Source of the DNA: CAWCTB01 sp963798275
GTDB taxonomy: Bacteria; Acidobacteriota; Terriglobia; Terriglobales; Acidobacteriaceae
Direction: 5' to 3'
Assembly (NCBI GenBank): GCA_963798275.1
Contig: CAWCTB010000023.1
Location: 62,001 to 126,000, forward strand
DNA: 64,000 nt
The notes below the pieces were generated by a model. That model had not been told where the DNA came from. It made no database searches and saw only the letters and a program-made list of their open reading frames with translations. Both the position numbers and the translations under genes were made by a program. Positions 51,333-62,197 of the stretch are shown one piece after another. Every line of letters begins with the position of its first letter. The first letter of the stretch is position 1.

Positions 51333-54300
51333 TTGACGGGTACGATCTTGCGCCGTTCTTTTCTTACTGCATTTCTTCTCATTCTCATGGGCCCCGCTCA
51401 TGCGCAATCGGCTCTGCCCGACTTGGGAGGAGCGTTGCAATGGCGCATGATTGGCCCATTCCGGGGCGGTCGCGTAGTCGCAGTAGCAGGTGTGCCGGGC
51501 GATGGCAGTACGTATTACTTTGGCTCGGTCGGCGGAGGAATCTGGAAATCGCCGAATGCCGGGGTAACGTGGCAGCCGATTTTCGACAACACGCCGATCG
51601 CCTCCATTGGTGCGCTGGCAGTCTCTGCCTCCAACCCCAACGTGATCTACGCTGGAACCGGCGAATCGGACATTCGTGCCGATCTGTCAACCGGAGACGG
51701 TGTGTACAAGTCCACCGACGGCGGCAAGACGTGGGCTAGCGTCGGACTCCGCGAGTCGCGGCAGATCAGCCGAATCGTGATCGATCCCGGCAATCCTGAT
51801 GTGGTGTATGTGGGAGTGCTCGGACATGCGTACGGACCAAACCCGGAGCGTGGGGTGTACAAGTCGATCGACGGCGGGAAGAGTTGGAAGCAAGTTCTCG
51901 GCAAAGGCCCGGATGCTGGTGTTTCCGACATGGCACTCGCCACGGCCCATCCCAACATCTTGTTTTCCGGTTTGTGGAACGCACATCGTCCGCCGTGGAG
52001 CACCTACGCGCCTTTGGAGGGACCGGGCGGTGGGCTCTACCGATCGACCGATGGCGGTGACAACTGGGCGCAGCTTTCCGGAAATGGCTTACCCGAAGGC
52101 CAGTGGGGCCGGGTCGGCGTTGCCGTGGCTGCTGATGGCAAGCGTGTCTATGCGCTGATCGATGCGGGCAAAAAGTCCGGTTTGTATCGCTCCGACGACA
52201 GCGGCGACAACTGGACGCTTGCCAACAGCGATTCCCGTCTGACCAGCCGCGCGTGGTACTTCAACTGGCTGACTATCGATCCGGGAAATCCAGATGTGGT
52301 TTATTTTCCCAACGTCGCGCTATATCGCACCGAAGATGGAGGCAAGACGATCTCAATCGTTCGTGGCGCGCCTGGCGGCGACGACTATCACGATCTGTGG
52401 ATCGATCCGAAGAATTCGGCCCACATGATTCTGGGTACGGACCAGGGAGCGACCATCAGCCTCGATCGCGGCGCCACCTGGTCGTCCTGGTACAACCAGC
52501 CAGTCGGCCAGTTCTACCACGTCACCACCGACAACCAGTTTCCCGTATGCGGTGTACGGCGCGCAGCAGGATAGCGGCAGTGCCGCCGTGTACAGCCGCA
52601 CCGACCACGGCCAGATCACCGCGCGTGACTGGTTCCTGATCGGCGGTGGCGAGAGCGGGTATGTCGTCGTGGACAAGAACGATCCCAACATTCTCTATGC
52701 AACCGGAACATACGGCAGTGTCGTCCGCTACGACCGCCGCACCTCGCTGAGCCAGAACATCGAGCCTTGGCCGATGCCGAGTTGGGGAACCGAAATCTCC
52801 GGCCGAAAGTATCGCGACCCGTGGACGCCGGTGCTGGTGCAATCGCCCGTCGAGAACGCCTTGTACCTCGGAACCCAGTTCGTAATGAAGACGACCGACG
52901 GCGGCCTGCATTGGGAGAAGATCAGTCCCGATCTGACCGGAGCCTCGCCGGAAGCCACGTCGGCCAAGAGCTCCGAGCCTGTGACTGCGGCAAATGCAAA
53001 GCAGCTCGGCTATGGAGTGGTGTACACCATCGCGCCGTCTCCACTGAATCCGGAACTGATCTGGGCCGGCAGCGACACCGGATTGCTTCACGTCACTCGC
53101 GATGGAGGGAAGAGCTGGCAGAATGTAACCCCGCCCGGCGTGACCGACTGGAGCAAGGTGACGATGATCGAAGCGTCGCACTTCGATCCGGCGACGGCCT
53201 ACGCCGCGGTTGACCGGCACCGTCTCGACGATCGGCGGCCATACCTGTATCGCACACGCGACTATGGCAAGACTTGGCAGGAGATCACAAGTGGTATCGG
53301 TGCGACATCTTTCTTGAACGCTATCCGGGAGGACACGCAGACCAAGGGTTTGCTGTTTGCCGGCACCGAACTGGGCGTCTACGTCTCACTGGATGACGGC
53401 GACCAATGGCAGTCCCTGCAGCTCAACTTGCCCGTGACCTCGGTTCGGGATATTGCCGTTCACGGCGACGATCTGGTCATTGCCACTCACGGTCGCGCCT
53501 TCTGGATTCTCGACAATATGGCGCTGCTGCGGCAGCTCAAGCGTGAACGATGTGACTGGGCCGCGATTATTCGCACCCGCGACTGCCGTCCGAACTGACA
53601 ATGACCGTTTTCTGGGAACGCCACTGCCCCCGGAGGAGCCGGCGGCGAAGAATCCACCCGACGGGGCCATGCTGGATTACTACCTGCCCACCGGCGCAAA
53701 ACAGGTGGAGCTTGAGGTTTCCGACGGCAATGGAAAGCTGGTGCGTCGCGTTAAGAGCGGACAAAAGCCGCCCAAGCGCCCGCCGCTTCCCATCGCGGAA
53801 CGATGGTTCCCGATTGCTTCAATGCTGGACACAACGGCGGGAATGCACCGCTATGTTTGGGACATGCGATGGGGTGCGGCCGGCGACGGCGATCTTGGGG
53901 ACGACGAAGGATTCGGCGCTCCGGCCGGACCTCGCGTTGCGCCGGGCAGCTACCAGCTGAAGCTGATTGTGGATGGCAAACCGTTTACAGAGCTGCTGAA
54001 GGTGGTGATGGATCCGAGATCGGCGGCGACGCACGCAGAACTCGACGAGCAACAAAACCTCGGTTTGGAAATTTTTGCGGAGTTGCGCAAAGCGAGTCAT
54101 GTGCAAGCCGAGGTTTCCTCAACCGCAAAGCGCCTGGCCGAAATAAAGCAAAGCATTCAGACGAGCCATCCCGAGTTGCTCACGCAGATCAGTAGTATCG
54201 AGTCGGCGATCGCGCGGATACAGAAGGGAACTCCGGGCGAACCCGGGAGTATCTCAGGACTCAGCGCTGCGGTTACTGGACTCGGTTCTTCGTTACGCGT

Positions 54301-54502
54301 GGTGGAGGGTGGAGATCGCACCCCGCCGGCGCAGGCACTCGACGTCTACCGACAATCGAAGGCTGCTGCCGGCGTGAGCAGTAGCGAATGGCAGAATCTC
54401 AAGGCCGGCGAACTGGCGCAATTGAACCGCGCGCTGGAAAAAGCAGGCCTAAAAGCTAGTTACTATCAAAGTAGTAGACGAAGACAGACGAATCATCTGT
54501 AA
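51333..54502 (+). CDS. large secreted sortilin/BNR-repeat propeller protein B (two frame breaks)
   Basis: About 1056 residues. Likely TTG start at 51333 (GAGGAATC upstream) giving signal peptide 'TGTILRRSFLTAFLLILMGPAHAQ'. Same architecture as protein A: 'WRMIGPFRGGRVVAVAGVPGD', 'GVYKSTDGGKTWASVGL', 'GVYKSIDGGKSWKQVLG', 'GLYRSTDGGDNWAQLSG', 'VMKTTDGGLHWEKISPDL', 'LLHVTRDGGKSWQNVTPP', 'VTSVRDIAVHGDDLVIATHGRAFWILD', then a C-terminal sandwich ('MHRYVWDMRWG') and a helical tail. Frame breaks near 52545 (CCC for CC) and 53545 (one extra A). The pair probably arose by inverted duplication. Confidence 0.85.
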
Positions 54503-54538
54503 CAAATTGAGACGAAAGCGACTACGGACGACTAATTT

Positions 54539-54571
54539 CTGTCGTGACAGGCTGTAATCGCGGGGTACAAT
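54539..54571 (+). promoter_or_regulatory. candidate BlaI operator overlapping a promoter
   Basis: A palindrome CTGTC-GT-GACAG (54539-54550) overlaps the probable -35 (GTGACA, 54544-54549). After a 16-base spacer comes TACAAT (54566-54571), 44 bases before the blaI start. An operator sitting on the -35 fits autorepression by a BlaI-type dimer. Binding not shown. Confidence 0.4.
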
Positions 54572-54614
54572 GTGGTGCTCGCAACTCATTCCAGTCTGTA
54601 GCAAGGCTATCGCA

Positions 54615-55058
54615 ATGCTTGATCTTTTTTCACGAAGCTCGACCCGAGGGCAACGAACCTTCGTCGCTGGCGCTCGGTCCCCTGGAAGTTTCCGTGATGG
54701 ACGTCGTATGGAAGAGGGGAACGTGCAACGTGCGGGAGGTGGTTCAGCAACTGGATCGCACCCTGGCCTACACGACCATCATGACCACGATGGATCGTCT
54801 TTATAAGAAGGGCTTGCTGGATGCGCGCAGAAGTACGATCGTGCCTTTCTCTACACTGCGCGGTTGTCGCGCGAGGAGTGGGAACGGCAGCGGACGGGCG
54901 ACCTACTGGCCGGTTTCCTTACTGGACCAACCCCGTCGCACGAACTGTTGCTCTCCTGCCTGGTAGACGCCGTAGGCGAGCACGATCCGCATCTGCTCGA
55001 TCAGTTGGAAGAAAAAATCCAATCGAAGCGGCGCACCCTTTCCGGAGAGAACAAGTAA
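54615..55058 (+). CDS. BlaI/MecI/CopY-family transcriptional repressor (two frame breaks)
   Basis: About 147 residues. The winged-helix domain is 'LALGPLEVSVMDVVWKRGTCNVREVVQQL' with recognition region 'LAYTTIMTTMDRLYKKGLLDARR'. The C-terminal dimerisation helices end 'HELLLSCLVDAVGEHDPHLLDQLEEKIQSKRRTL'. The ATG at 54615 leads into a run of six T where one extra T shifts frame ('MLDLF..' to 'HEARPEGNEPSS'). A missing A near 54836 shifts it back in ('ARRKYDRAFLYTARLSREE'). Together the two cancel. Co-transcribed with the M56 gene, whose GTG start follows the stop directly. Confidence 0.8.
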
Positions 55059-56054
55059 GTGGTGCTGCCTTACCTACTGCGGCTGCTCTGTCTGTGCCTG
55101 GCGGCGTTCTTCCTGACGCATGCAGCCACAGCCTTGGTATTGTGGCTGAGCGCACCCGCGGCCCTTCGTGTGGCGGCAAGGGCCAATCCGCACTTCTCCG
55201 CGAGGTTCCTGTTCGCCTTCCGGATGTTTCCGCTTGCCTTCACCGCTCTCATCATCTTTGGGTTCTGCGTGCCCAGCTATCTCTGGCTGGAACCGCAGGC
55301 TGCAGGCGAGAAAGTTGGCTACGATTGTCTGGCCGCCGCCGGGCTAGGAGCCGCGGTGCTGTTGATTGCACTCCTTCGGGCAGGCGTCTCGATTGTGCGT
55401 ACCAATCGTTACCTGAGCACCTGCGAGCGGCAGGGCCGGAAAATGGAAATCCAGGGAGCGCCTTCACCCGTGCTGGTCGTCGGACAGGATGTTCCGGTCA
55501 TGGCGATTGCGGGCGTGGTTCACCCCAGGCTGATCGTGTCGCAGAGCGTCATGCAGAGGCTCACCCCGGAACAACGCGAAGCTGCCTTCCGGCATGAGAA
55601 TGCGCACCACACGTCGCGTGACAATCTCAAGCGTTTCTTCTGCTTGCTGGCGCCGGATGCGCTGCCGTTCTGGTCGGGGTTCAAACCGGTCGAGCGCCAG
55701 TGGGCGAAGTACACCGAGTGGACCGCCGATGATCGTGCCGTGGCGGGCAGCTCGGAGCGCGCCCTTGCGCTGGCGGCTGCACTGGTCTCGGTCGCCAAGC
55801 TGGGAGCCGTCCATCAACCTCCGTACGTGGTGTCGTCACTGATGGCTTCGACGCTGGTGCGGGAAGATGACAACCTGCGCGTTCGTGTCGATCGTCTCCT
55901 GCGCGAGCAGCAGTACACCGAGAAGCCGCTGGCTCCATTGGTTGCGGTCGGACGCACCGTGGCACTTGTCACTGGCGGCCTGGTCGCACTGGTTGCAGTT
56001 TGGCCGGAAAGTCTGTCGTCTGTTCACAGGATTCTCGAGACGCTCATCCAGTAG
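55059..56054 (+). CDS. BlaR1-like M56 membrane metallopeptidase lacking a sensor domain
   Basis: 331 residues, GTG start directly after the blaI stop, with GGAGAG upstream. N-terminal spans lie near residues 6-32, 53-75 and 88-108. The zinc motif HExxH is present as 'AAFRHENAHHTSRDNLKRFF', with the downstream 'EWTADDRAVAG' supplying the third ligand region. One C-terminal span lies near 302-322. It lacks the extracellular penicillin-binding domain of true BlaR1/MecR1, so the signal is not expected to be direct beta-lactam acylation. The likely role is cleaving or inactivating the neighbouring BlaI-type repressor. Confidence 0.82.
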   Translation: MVLPYLLRLLCLCLAAFFLTHAATALVLWLSAPAALRVAARANPHFSARFLFAFRMFPLAFTALIIFGFCVPSYLWLEPQAAGEKVGYDCLAAAGLGAAVLLIALLRAGVSIVRTNRYLSTCERQGRKMEIQGAPSPVLVVGQDVPVMAIAGVVHPRLIVSQSVMQRLTPEQREAAFRHENAHHTSRDNLKRFFCLLAPDALPFWSGFKPVERQWAKYTEWTADDRAVAGSSERALALAAALVSVAKLGAVHQPPYVVSSLMASTLVREDDNLRVRVDRLLREQQYTEKPLAPLVAVGRTVALVTGGLVALVAVWPESLSSVHRILETLIQ

Positions 56055-56074
56055 CGCCCGGAGACGCTTACCGG

Positions 56075-57163
56075 CTACTCGCCGAGGTATACCGGGCTGG
56101 CATACCCTGTCATTTCCAGATATCCCACTCCACCGATGCGCGCACCGTGACGCGTGCCGTCGATGGTAATTGCGCCTTCCCAATAGGTCAGGCTGCGGTG
56201 GGTATCGCTGACGAGTTCCTGGTTATCCAACGGAGTGGCGATGTTCAGGTCCAGACTGAGCGATGGAATGGTCACGTGCCACTGAATGGGATACGTCGCA
56301 TGGGTAGCCGGGCTGGAATAAGTTTTGCCGGTGGGCTCCATGCTGAAGTCCGATCGCGCCAGGAACGTGCTCTTGCCCGCGGTGTCGACATAGGTGCCGG
56401 AAGAGAAGGGCTCGACCGACCCGTCTTTGCGGCGGAGTCGGTAGAGCATGATCTCGGTGTTGTCGTCGAGCTGCAGGCTCAGCCAGTCCCATCCCGCCTG
56501 CTCGTTCTCCAGCTTGTGAGTGAAGAACTCATGGTCCATCCACGAGGTTCCCGTCACCTCATACTGCTTTCCCTTCAGGTCGATCGTGCCATCGGTCATC
56601 AGCCGGGTAACCGAAATGTAATGCGAGGCGTGGCCTATGCCCGCCGACTTCTGACTCACACCGTTCTGGCCATGAATCACCGGCGGCTTGTGGCTCGCAA
56701 GTTGAAAGTGCAGAGAAAACTGCTCGCTCACGGCCTGTAATTGCTGGCTGTCTCCGCTCCACGCGGTCTGCCAGTTGCCGTTCCAGACACGCTTTTCTTG
56801 CAGACTCGCCCCTGCCAGCCCAGGGCCCGGACGGTTCACCCGCTGTGTGTGGTAGTAACGCCCCCCATCGATATCGCTTAACGCAAGATGCGCAACGTAG
56901 AGATCGTTCACGGCCCACGGACCGGTCTGAGATGGGTCGCGGCTCACAGCCAGCCGGAAGAACGTCAGTTCGTATCCAAAGCGGTGGCCGTCGGCGGCTT
57001 TCAGGTTCCCGGTGTAATACCACCACTCGGTGCGGTATTCGGGATGATTGAAATGGTCGCGTGGAAACTCGTAATGATATCCGGGCATTGCCACCTGGTA
57101 CTGTGCCGGCAGCGGCATGACCATCAAGAGCACGAGCAACGTTGCCGTAAGGCTATTCCTCAT
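56075..57163 (-). CDS. CrtC/AttH-like lipocalin-domain secreted protein
   Basis: 362 residues. A signal peptide ends near 'VMPLPAQ'. The N-terminal CrtC/AttH domain is diagnostic: 'HPEYRTEWWYYTGNLKAADGHRFGYELTFFRLAV', 'VNDLYVAHLALSDIDGGRYYH', 'GHASHYISVTRLMTDGTI', 'VTGTSWMDHEFFTHKLENEQAGWDWLSLQL', with a second lipocalin-like half ending 'RIGGVGYLEMTGYASPVYL'. Its start overlaps the end of the permease gene by 11 bases, so it is the third gene of the ABC operon. In the Agrobacterium att cluster the equivalent AttH accompanies ABC subunits AttE-AttG. A lipid or hydrophobic cargo is plausible but not shown. Confidence 0.85.
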   Translation of the reverse strand: MRNSLTATLLVLLMVMPLPAQYQVAMPGYHYEFPRDHFNHPEYRTEWWYYTGNLKAADGHRFGYELTFFRLAVSRDPSQTGPWAVNDLYVAHLALSDIDGGRYYHTQRVNRPGPGLAGASLQEKRVWNGNWQTAWSGDSQQLQAVSEQFSLHFQLASHKPPVIHGQNGVSQKSAGIGHASHYISVTRLMTDGTIDLKGKQYEVTGTSWMDHEFFTHKLENEQAGWDWLSLQLDDNTEIMLYRLRRKDGSVEPFSSGTYVDTAGKSTFLARSDFSMEPTGKTYSSPATHATYPIQWHVTIPSLSLDLNIATPLDNQELVSDTHRSLTYWEGAITIDGTRHGARIGGVGYLEMTGYASPVYLGE

Positions 57164-59697
57164 GCACCACCTCGATAGGATTCAGCCGCGTCGCGATGCG
57201 CGCCGGATAGAAGCCAGCCAGCACCGTTGCCAGGTAAACCACGCTCAGCGCTCCGAGCAACACCGCTACCGGCCAGTGGAATTGTATGGTCCATCCAAAC
57301 GACTGTTTGTTGATGACGAAGACCAGCAGCAGCGACAGGAAAACTCCCAGCACCGATCCAGCGAGGTTGGCGAGCAATCCGAGCAGACCGGCCTCCACCA
57401 GGATCAGCTTGCGAATCTGGGGCAGCGATGCGCCCAGGAAACGCAGCAGCGCGATCTCCCGCTGGCGATCGATGACGAGGGCCAACAATGCGCCGGCAAT
57501 TCCCATCACCGCAACGACGATGGCCACGGCCTCCAGCGCATACGTAATCGCGAAGGTGCGGTCGAATATCCGCAAGGCTTCTTTGCGCAGCGCGCGATTG
57601 CTAAAGATCAGGATGTTGTGTCCGGCAACGGCCTGCTCAACTTCGGCTTTGACCGTGTCCAGGTCCCATCCCGGCGCGACGTACACTGCCAAATTCGAAG
57701 GCGCTTCGTCGGGCAAATACCGCAACAGCACCGAACGGTCGGCGACGAGGTATCCTTTCTCGCTGCCGTAATCGTAGAACACGTCGATCACGCGAAAGGG
57801 CACGTGAGCATTGCCCAGAGGGAGAGGGATCAGGTCCCCTGCGCGCACATGATGCTTGTTGGCGAAGGGTTCGCTGACCACGATGTTATTGCCCTTGCGC
57901 ATCTCTTCGTATACGACGGCGCTGTTTCTCCCGGACAGGAACTCAGTACCGTCGATTATGTGTATGCCCAGTGTGTCTGCCGAACCCAACGTCGCAGGCA
58001 TGCCCTGGTAACTGATCTCGTAGCCGCGGAAGCGATCCATGCCGGCAACGCCGGGCAGACGGGCAATCACATCGCTAAGCTGTGGGTCGATGGTCGGATG
58101 CCGATCGGAAGCCGGGTCGCCCGCCGGCCGCAAAAACAGATCAGCCTTGAGCTGGGAATCGATCCATATCTGCACCGTCTGGCGGAAGCTGCCCACCATG
58201 ATTCCCACCGCGACCATCATCGCGATTGCCGTGGCCAGTGCGCCAACCAGGACAGAGCTCCGGCGCAGGGAGGACGACAGGCTGCGCGAGGCGAGCATTG
58301 CTTCCACTCCCATCGTGCGCCGCAAGAGATTCGATGAGACCGCGCTCAAAGCACTGATCATTGCCGGAATAGCAAAAGCGGTCGCAGCGATGAGCAGCAG
58401 CGCTGACAGGTATCCGAGAAACGGCTTGCCTGCAATCGCCGGCGATTGCGAAGCGGCGATGCCAGCCAGTGCGAAGACCATGGCAATCCCGAGGTCGCGC
58501 TTCTTGTGAACCCGCGCTGCGTACTCACGCTCGCCTCGTGCCATGGCTTCGACCGGAGAAACCAGCGACGCCTCACGTGCCGGCGCAGCCGCCGATGCCA
58601 GTGAGACTACGATCCCGACGAACAGGCCGAGCGTAACGGTCGCCGGTGTCAACTCGATGGGCGCCGGCCTGCTGCTGACGTAAAGCGCATCGACGGTTCG
58701 CCCCAGCAATTCGACTGCTCCGGAGGCCAGCACGCGCCCGAGGAAAATACCTAGGACTCCTCCAGCGACGCCGAAACACGCCGCCTCTCCGAGGAAGGCC
58801 GCCATGATGGCGCCTCCGCGTAGCTCCGAGCGCGCGGACGATGCCGATTTCGGCGCGCCTGCGGACGACAGAAACCGAGATGGTGTTGTAGATGAGGAAC
58901 GAACCAACGACCAGGGCGACGTAGCTGAGGATGCGCAGGTTCCAGCGAAACGCTGCCAGCATGCGGCGATTGTCGACGGTTTGACTGCCTTCGCGCCGCA
59001 GTTCGACTCCGCCGGGGAGTGCCGGTTTCAGGCGCGACTCCCAGGTTTCAATCGATGCCGAGTCAGGGACGTTGACCAATACCCGATCCACCCGGTCCAC
59101 ACGATTCAGGTCACGTTGCGCCGTCGCAATGTCCATCAAAACGAAGTTGCCGGCGTTGTCCGGATCCTTCAGCAAGCCCCGAACCGTGTACTCGTGCGTC
59201 TCATCATTGACCTGCAGGCGAAGCTTGTCGCCGGTCTTGACTCCGAGGTGTTCGCTCACCCAAACATTGCTGCCTTCGCGGAAGCTCTTGAAATCGTCGC
59301 TGCTGAACTCCGCCGCGTTCTGACTGCCCTCGGCAGAGGCGAACGCTGACGCGTCGCCCACCAGATCAAGGCCGATCAGCGGAAGGGTCTGTTTCGGGTT
59401 GGCGACCACCACGTAGTCTTCGATACGGGGGTGAATGGCAATCGGATAGGGAAGTTGTGCCAGCTTCCCGACGACGCGGTCGGGCACACCGCCCACGGCG
59501 GTGACTTCAAGCCCGGCATCGCCCACCAGGGTCTCCATTGAGGAGCGGAACGATCCTGCGGCCGCGTTTCCGGCGAGCTCGATCGCCAGCACGACGGCCA
59601 CACCGAGTGCGACCGCAAAGATAATGAGCGAAGTACGCAACGGCTCGCGGAAGAAGGGCCGCATGATCAACTGGTAAAAGACTCGAAGGCGCGACAT
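57153..59697 (-). CDS. FtsX/MacB-type ABC permease, AttF/AttG-like (one frame break)
   Basis: About 847 residues, two fused FtsX-like halves. N-terminal span 'PLRTSLIIFAVALGVAVVLAIELAG', an extracytoplasmic MacB_PCD domain, and the first FtsX block 'RILSYVALVVGSFLIYNTISVSVVRRRAEIGIVRALGATRR'. The second half has its own extracytoplasmic domain and block 'LEAVAIVVAVMGIAGALLALVIDRQREIALLRFLGA', ending 'GFYPARIATRLNPIEVVHEE'. The frame breaks near 58813 ('GATRR' continues 'AIMAAFLGEAACFGVAGG'), one extra base. It follows the ATPase by one base and overlaps the lipocalin gene. Such exporters extract lipids or lipoproteins rather than importing solutes. Confidence 0.85.
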
Positions 59698-59698
59698 T

Positions 59699-60430
59699 CT
59701 AATTCCGGGTTGTCGATTCCACTCGGCCGTCGCGCATGGTAACGATGGCGTCGCAGAAACGCGAGGACTCGAGGCTGTGGGTGGCCATCAGGATCGCCGT
59801 ACCCCGCTCATCGGCAATGCGCCGCAGCAGTTCGAGGATGACGTTGCCCGTCGTAGTGTCGAGATTGCCCGTGGGTTCATCGGCCAGCAGGAGCATGGGC
59901 TCGTGCACCATGGCGCGAGCGATCGCAACCCGCTGCATTTGTCCGCCGGAAAGCTGGTGTGGCATGCGCGCGCCGAGATCGGCCAACTCGACGAGCTGAA
60001 GCTGACGTTGCGCGCGCTCGCGGGTGCCGGGTTCGCCTGCAAGCAACAGAGGGAGTTCCACGTTTTCCAGCACCGACAGCGTATGCAGCAGTTGAAACGC
60101 CTGAAAGATGAAGCCCACCTTGGTCCGGCGCACGCGCGTTAAGCCAGCGTCGTCCAGGGCTGAAGTGGAAACTCCATCGAGCCAGACCGTTCCCGAGGTG
60201 GGGAAGTCCATGGCGCCTGCGAGATTCAGCAAGGTCGATTTGCCGCAGCCGCTGCGTCCTACCAGGGTGACGAACTCGCCCGGAGAAACGTTGAGCGATA
60301 CCCCGTCAACCGCGTGAACGATCTGGCCGTCGGAGACGTAATTCTTGTGGACGTCCGCAAGACGCAACAATGCGTTCGTGTTTTCCTGAGCCAGCCCCGC
60401 TCGCTTGCCCTGTAATTCAAAAAAGTTCAT
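59699..60430 (-). CDS. ABC transporter ATP-binding protein, LolD/MacB class
   Basis: 243 residues. Walker A 'GRSGCGKSTLLNLAGAMD', Q-loop 'GFIFQAFQLLHTLSVLENVELPL', signature 'HQLSGGQMQRVAIARAM', Walker B 'MLLLADEPTGNLD', H-loop 'ILMATHS'. The 'FQ.F.L...L...EN' pattern and 'DEPTGNLD' place it with LolD/MacB/FtsE-like ATPases that work with FtsX-type permeases, which matches the gene directly downstream. First gene of a three-gene minus-strand operon. Confidence 0.92.
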   Translation of the reverse strand: MNFFELQGKRAGLAQENTNALLRLADVHKNYVSDGQIVHAVDGVSLNVSPGEFVTLVGRSGCGKSTLLNLAGAMDFPTSGTVWLDGVSTSALDDAGLTRVRRTKVGFIFQAFQLLHTLSVLENVELPLLLAGEPGTRERAQRQLQLVELADLGARMPHQLSGGQMQRVAIARAMVHEPMLLLADEPTGNLDTTTGNVILELLRRIADERGTAILMATHSLESSRFCDAIVTMRDGRVESTTRN

Positions 60431-60811
60431 GAAAAGAGTGCAGAGAATTTGGATGAAACTAAAGGTTGGATGGCGCAGAGCTGTCCCACGCCGCAGTTTT
60501 TGACCCTCATTCGCAAACCGGGGAAAAGCGATGAGGGATAATTTTGAATGTCACGTGTCATGCCGATGAAACTTTTGCTCCACAAGAAAGCGACGAATTG
60601 CCTGGAAACGACGTTCTGGTTCGGGCGTAAACCGGTTTCGGCCTGCGACCTGCGCGGTTTGTTTGCTTCCATTACTCGGGTGTTGCCTCCGCCCCATCTA
60701 TCGCGTACGATCGAATATGATCGTTTGTGATTGTTCTCTGGCATCGATCTGAGGTGGAGCGTTGGCAGCGGTTGCTGTATGGTGGTTTGTTCCTGCCGAC
60801 CGGAGAGCCAT
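60431..60811. other. 381-bp divergent gap between the ABC operon and the AmpG-like gene
   Basis: It holds the inverted repeat listed separately and presumably both promoters. Open frames across it have no family similarity. Confidence 0.4.
60504..60537. repeat. inverted repeat upstream of the ABC operon
   Basis: CCCTCATTCGC (60504-60514) and GCGATGAGGG (60528-60537), 10 pairs with one extra T, 13-base loop, about 75 bases upstream of the ATPase start. Possible operator or leader hairpin. Confidence 0.45.
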
Positions 60812-62120
60812 TTGAATTTGGAGACAGCAGCGGTAACGACCAGGGAATACCAGCCCACCAAGACCCATCCGGCCGCCTGGGTGCCGACCCTCTATTTCGC
60901 GGAAGGCCTGCCGTTTTACGCCGTCGGCATGATGGCGCTGATCTTCTATCAGCGCATGGGAATCGACAATGAGACCATCACCGCGACGGTAAGCCTGCTC
61001 GGCCTGCCGTGGTCGCTGAAGCCGCTGTGGAGTCCGCTTCTCGAGATGTACAAGACGAAGAAATTCTTCGTTGTGCTGCTGGAATTCGTCGGTGGCCTCA
61101 GTCTTGGCTTGTTCGCGCTCTGCCTGCCGCTGCCGGGATACTTTCGTTACAGCATCGCGTTTCTTGCGCTCATTGCGTTCTGCTCTTCCACTCACGACAT
61201 CGCCGCCGACGGACTCTACATCGGCAGCCTCACTCCTAGGCAGCAGGCGGCGTATGCCGGCTGGCAAGGCGGGTTCTACAACGTTGCGCGCTTTTTCGCC
61301 CAGGGCGGGCTCATCATCCTGGCCGGCATTCTCGAATCGCACATGCCGGTAGTGAAGGCTTGGATGATCATCTTCGCTTCCGCCGGGCTGATTCTGATCG
61401 CCATCAGCGCTTACCACGCGCGCATACTTCCCATCGGCAGCGAGGCGCAACGTGCGGATAATTTTCGTGCCATGGTCGCCACCTTCTGGGACGTCGTCAA
61501 GAGCTTCTTTCAAAAGCCGCACATCTGGTTTCTGCTGACCTTCATCCTGTTGTACCGCATGGGAGAGGGGCAGGTGGTCAAGGTCGGGCCCGCTCTTCCT
61601 GAAGGGAGCTCGCGAACAAGGCGGACTCGGCCTTAGCACCGCGCAATTCGGCACGATTTACGGCACCTTCGGAACCGGGGCGTTCATCATCGGCACCGTG
61701 CTTGGCGGATACTTCACCTCCTGGATCGGACTGAAGCGCGCGCTCCTGCCGCTGATCGCTGTCATGAACCTGCCCATGCTCGCGTACGTTTACTTGAGCG
61801 TCGCCATGCCCACCAGCCACGTGCTGATCACCATCGCCATGACGCTGGAGATGTTTGGCTACGGCTTCGGCTTCGTGGGTGTAATTCTTCTGATGATGCA
61901 GGAGATCGCGCCGGGTAAATATCAGACCGCGCACTACGCCTTCGCGAATTCGCTGATGAACCTCGGCCTGATTCTGCCCGGAGCAGCCAGCGGTTTTATC
62001 CAGATGCGCCTGGGATACCGCCATTTTTTCCTTTGGGTGCTTATTTCCACGATACCGGCGCTGGCACTGTCGCGATTTGTGCCTATTCATGGTGGTGTGC
62101 AGGCCACCGCGGAACGCTAA
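60812..62120 (+). CDS. AmpG-like MFS permease (one frame break)
   Basis: About 435 residues from a TTG start (60812) preceded by GGAGAG. Major-facilitator protein of the AmpG/PAT branch: 'WVPTLYFAEGLPFYAVGMMALIFYQRMG', 'LLGLPWSLKPLWSPLLEMY', 'SSTHDIAADGLYIGSL', 'AAYAGWQGGFYNVARFFAQGG', then 'FGTIYGTFGTGAFIIGTVLGGYF'. The motif around 'DIAADG' corresponds to AmpG's 'QDIAxDA'. AmpG imports anhydro-muropeptides for cell-wall recycling. An extra C near 61588 breaks the frame ('VGP/LFLKGAREQGGLGLS'). About 12 spans in the joined protein. Related PAT-family members carry other substrates. Confidence 0.8.
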
Positions 62121-62197
62121 CGGTTGAACATGTTTCTTAACTTGATCTGTCATCGGTTCGTTCAATCCAGCGTGCCAGATCATGGGATTTCCTAGTC

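Noticed and set aside
55059..56054. Calling the M56 gene a true BlaR1 beta-lactam sensor
   Set aside because: It lacks the C-terminal penicillin-binding domain with SxxK/KTG motifs; only the membrane metallopeptidase part is present.
60427..60861. Minus-strand 144-codon frame upstream of the ABC ATPase
   Set aside because: No family similarity, no ribosome-binding site, and it overlaps the AmpG-like gene start and the inverted repeat.
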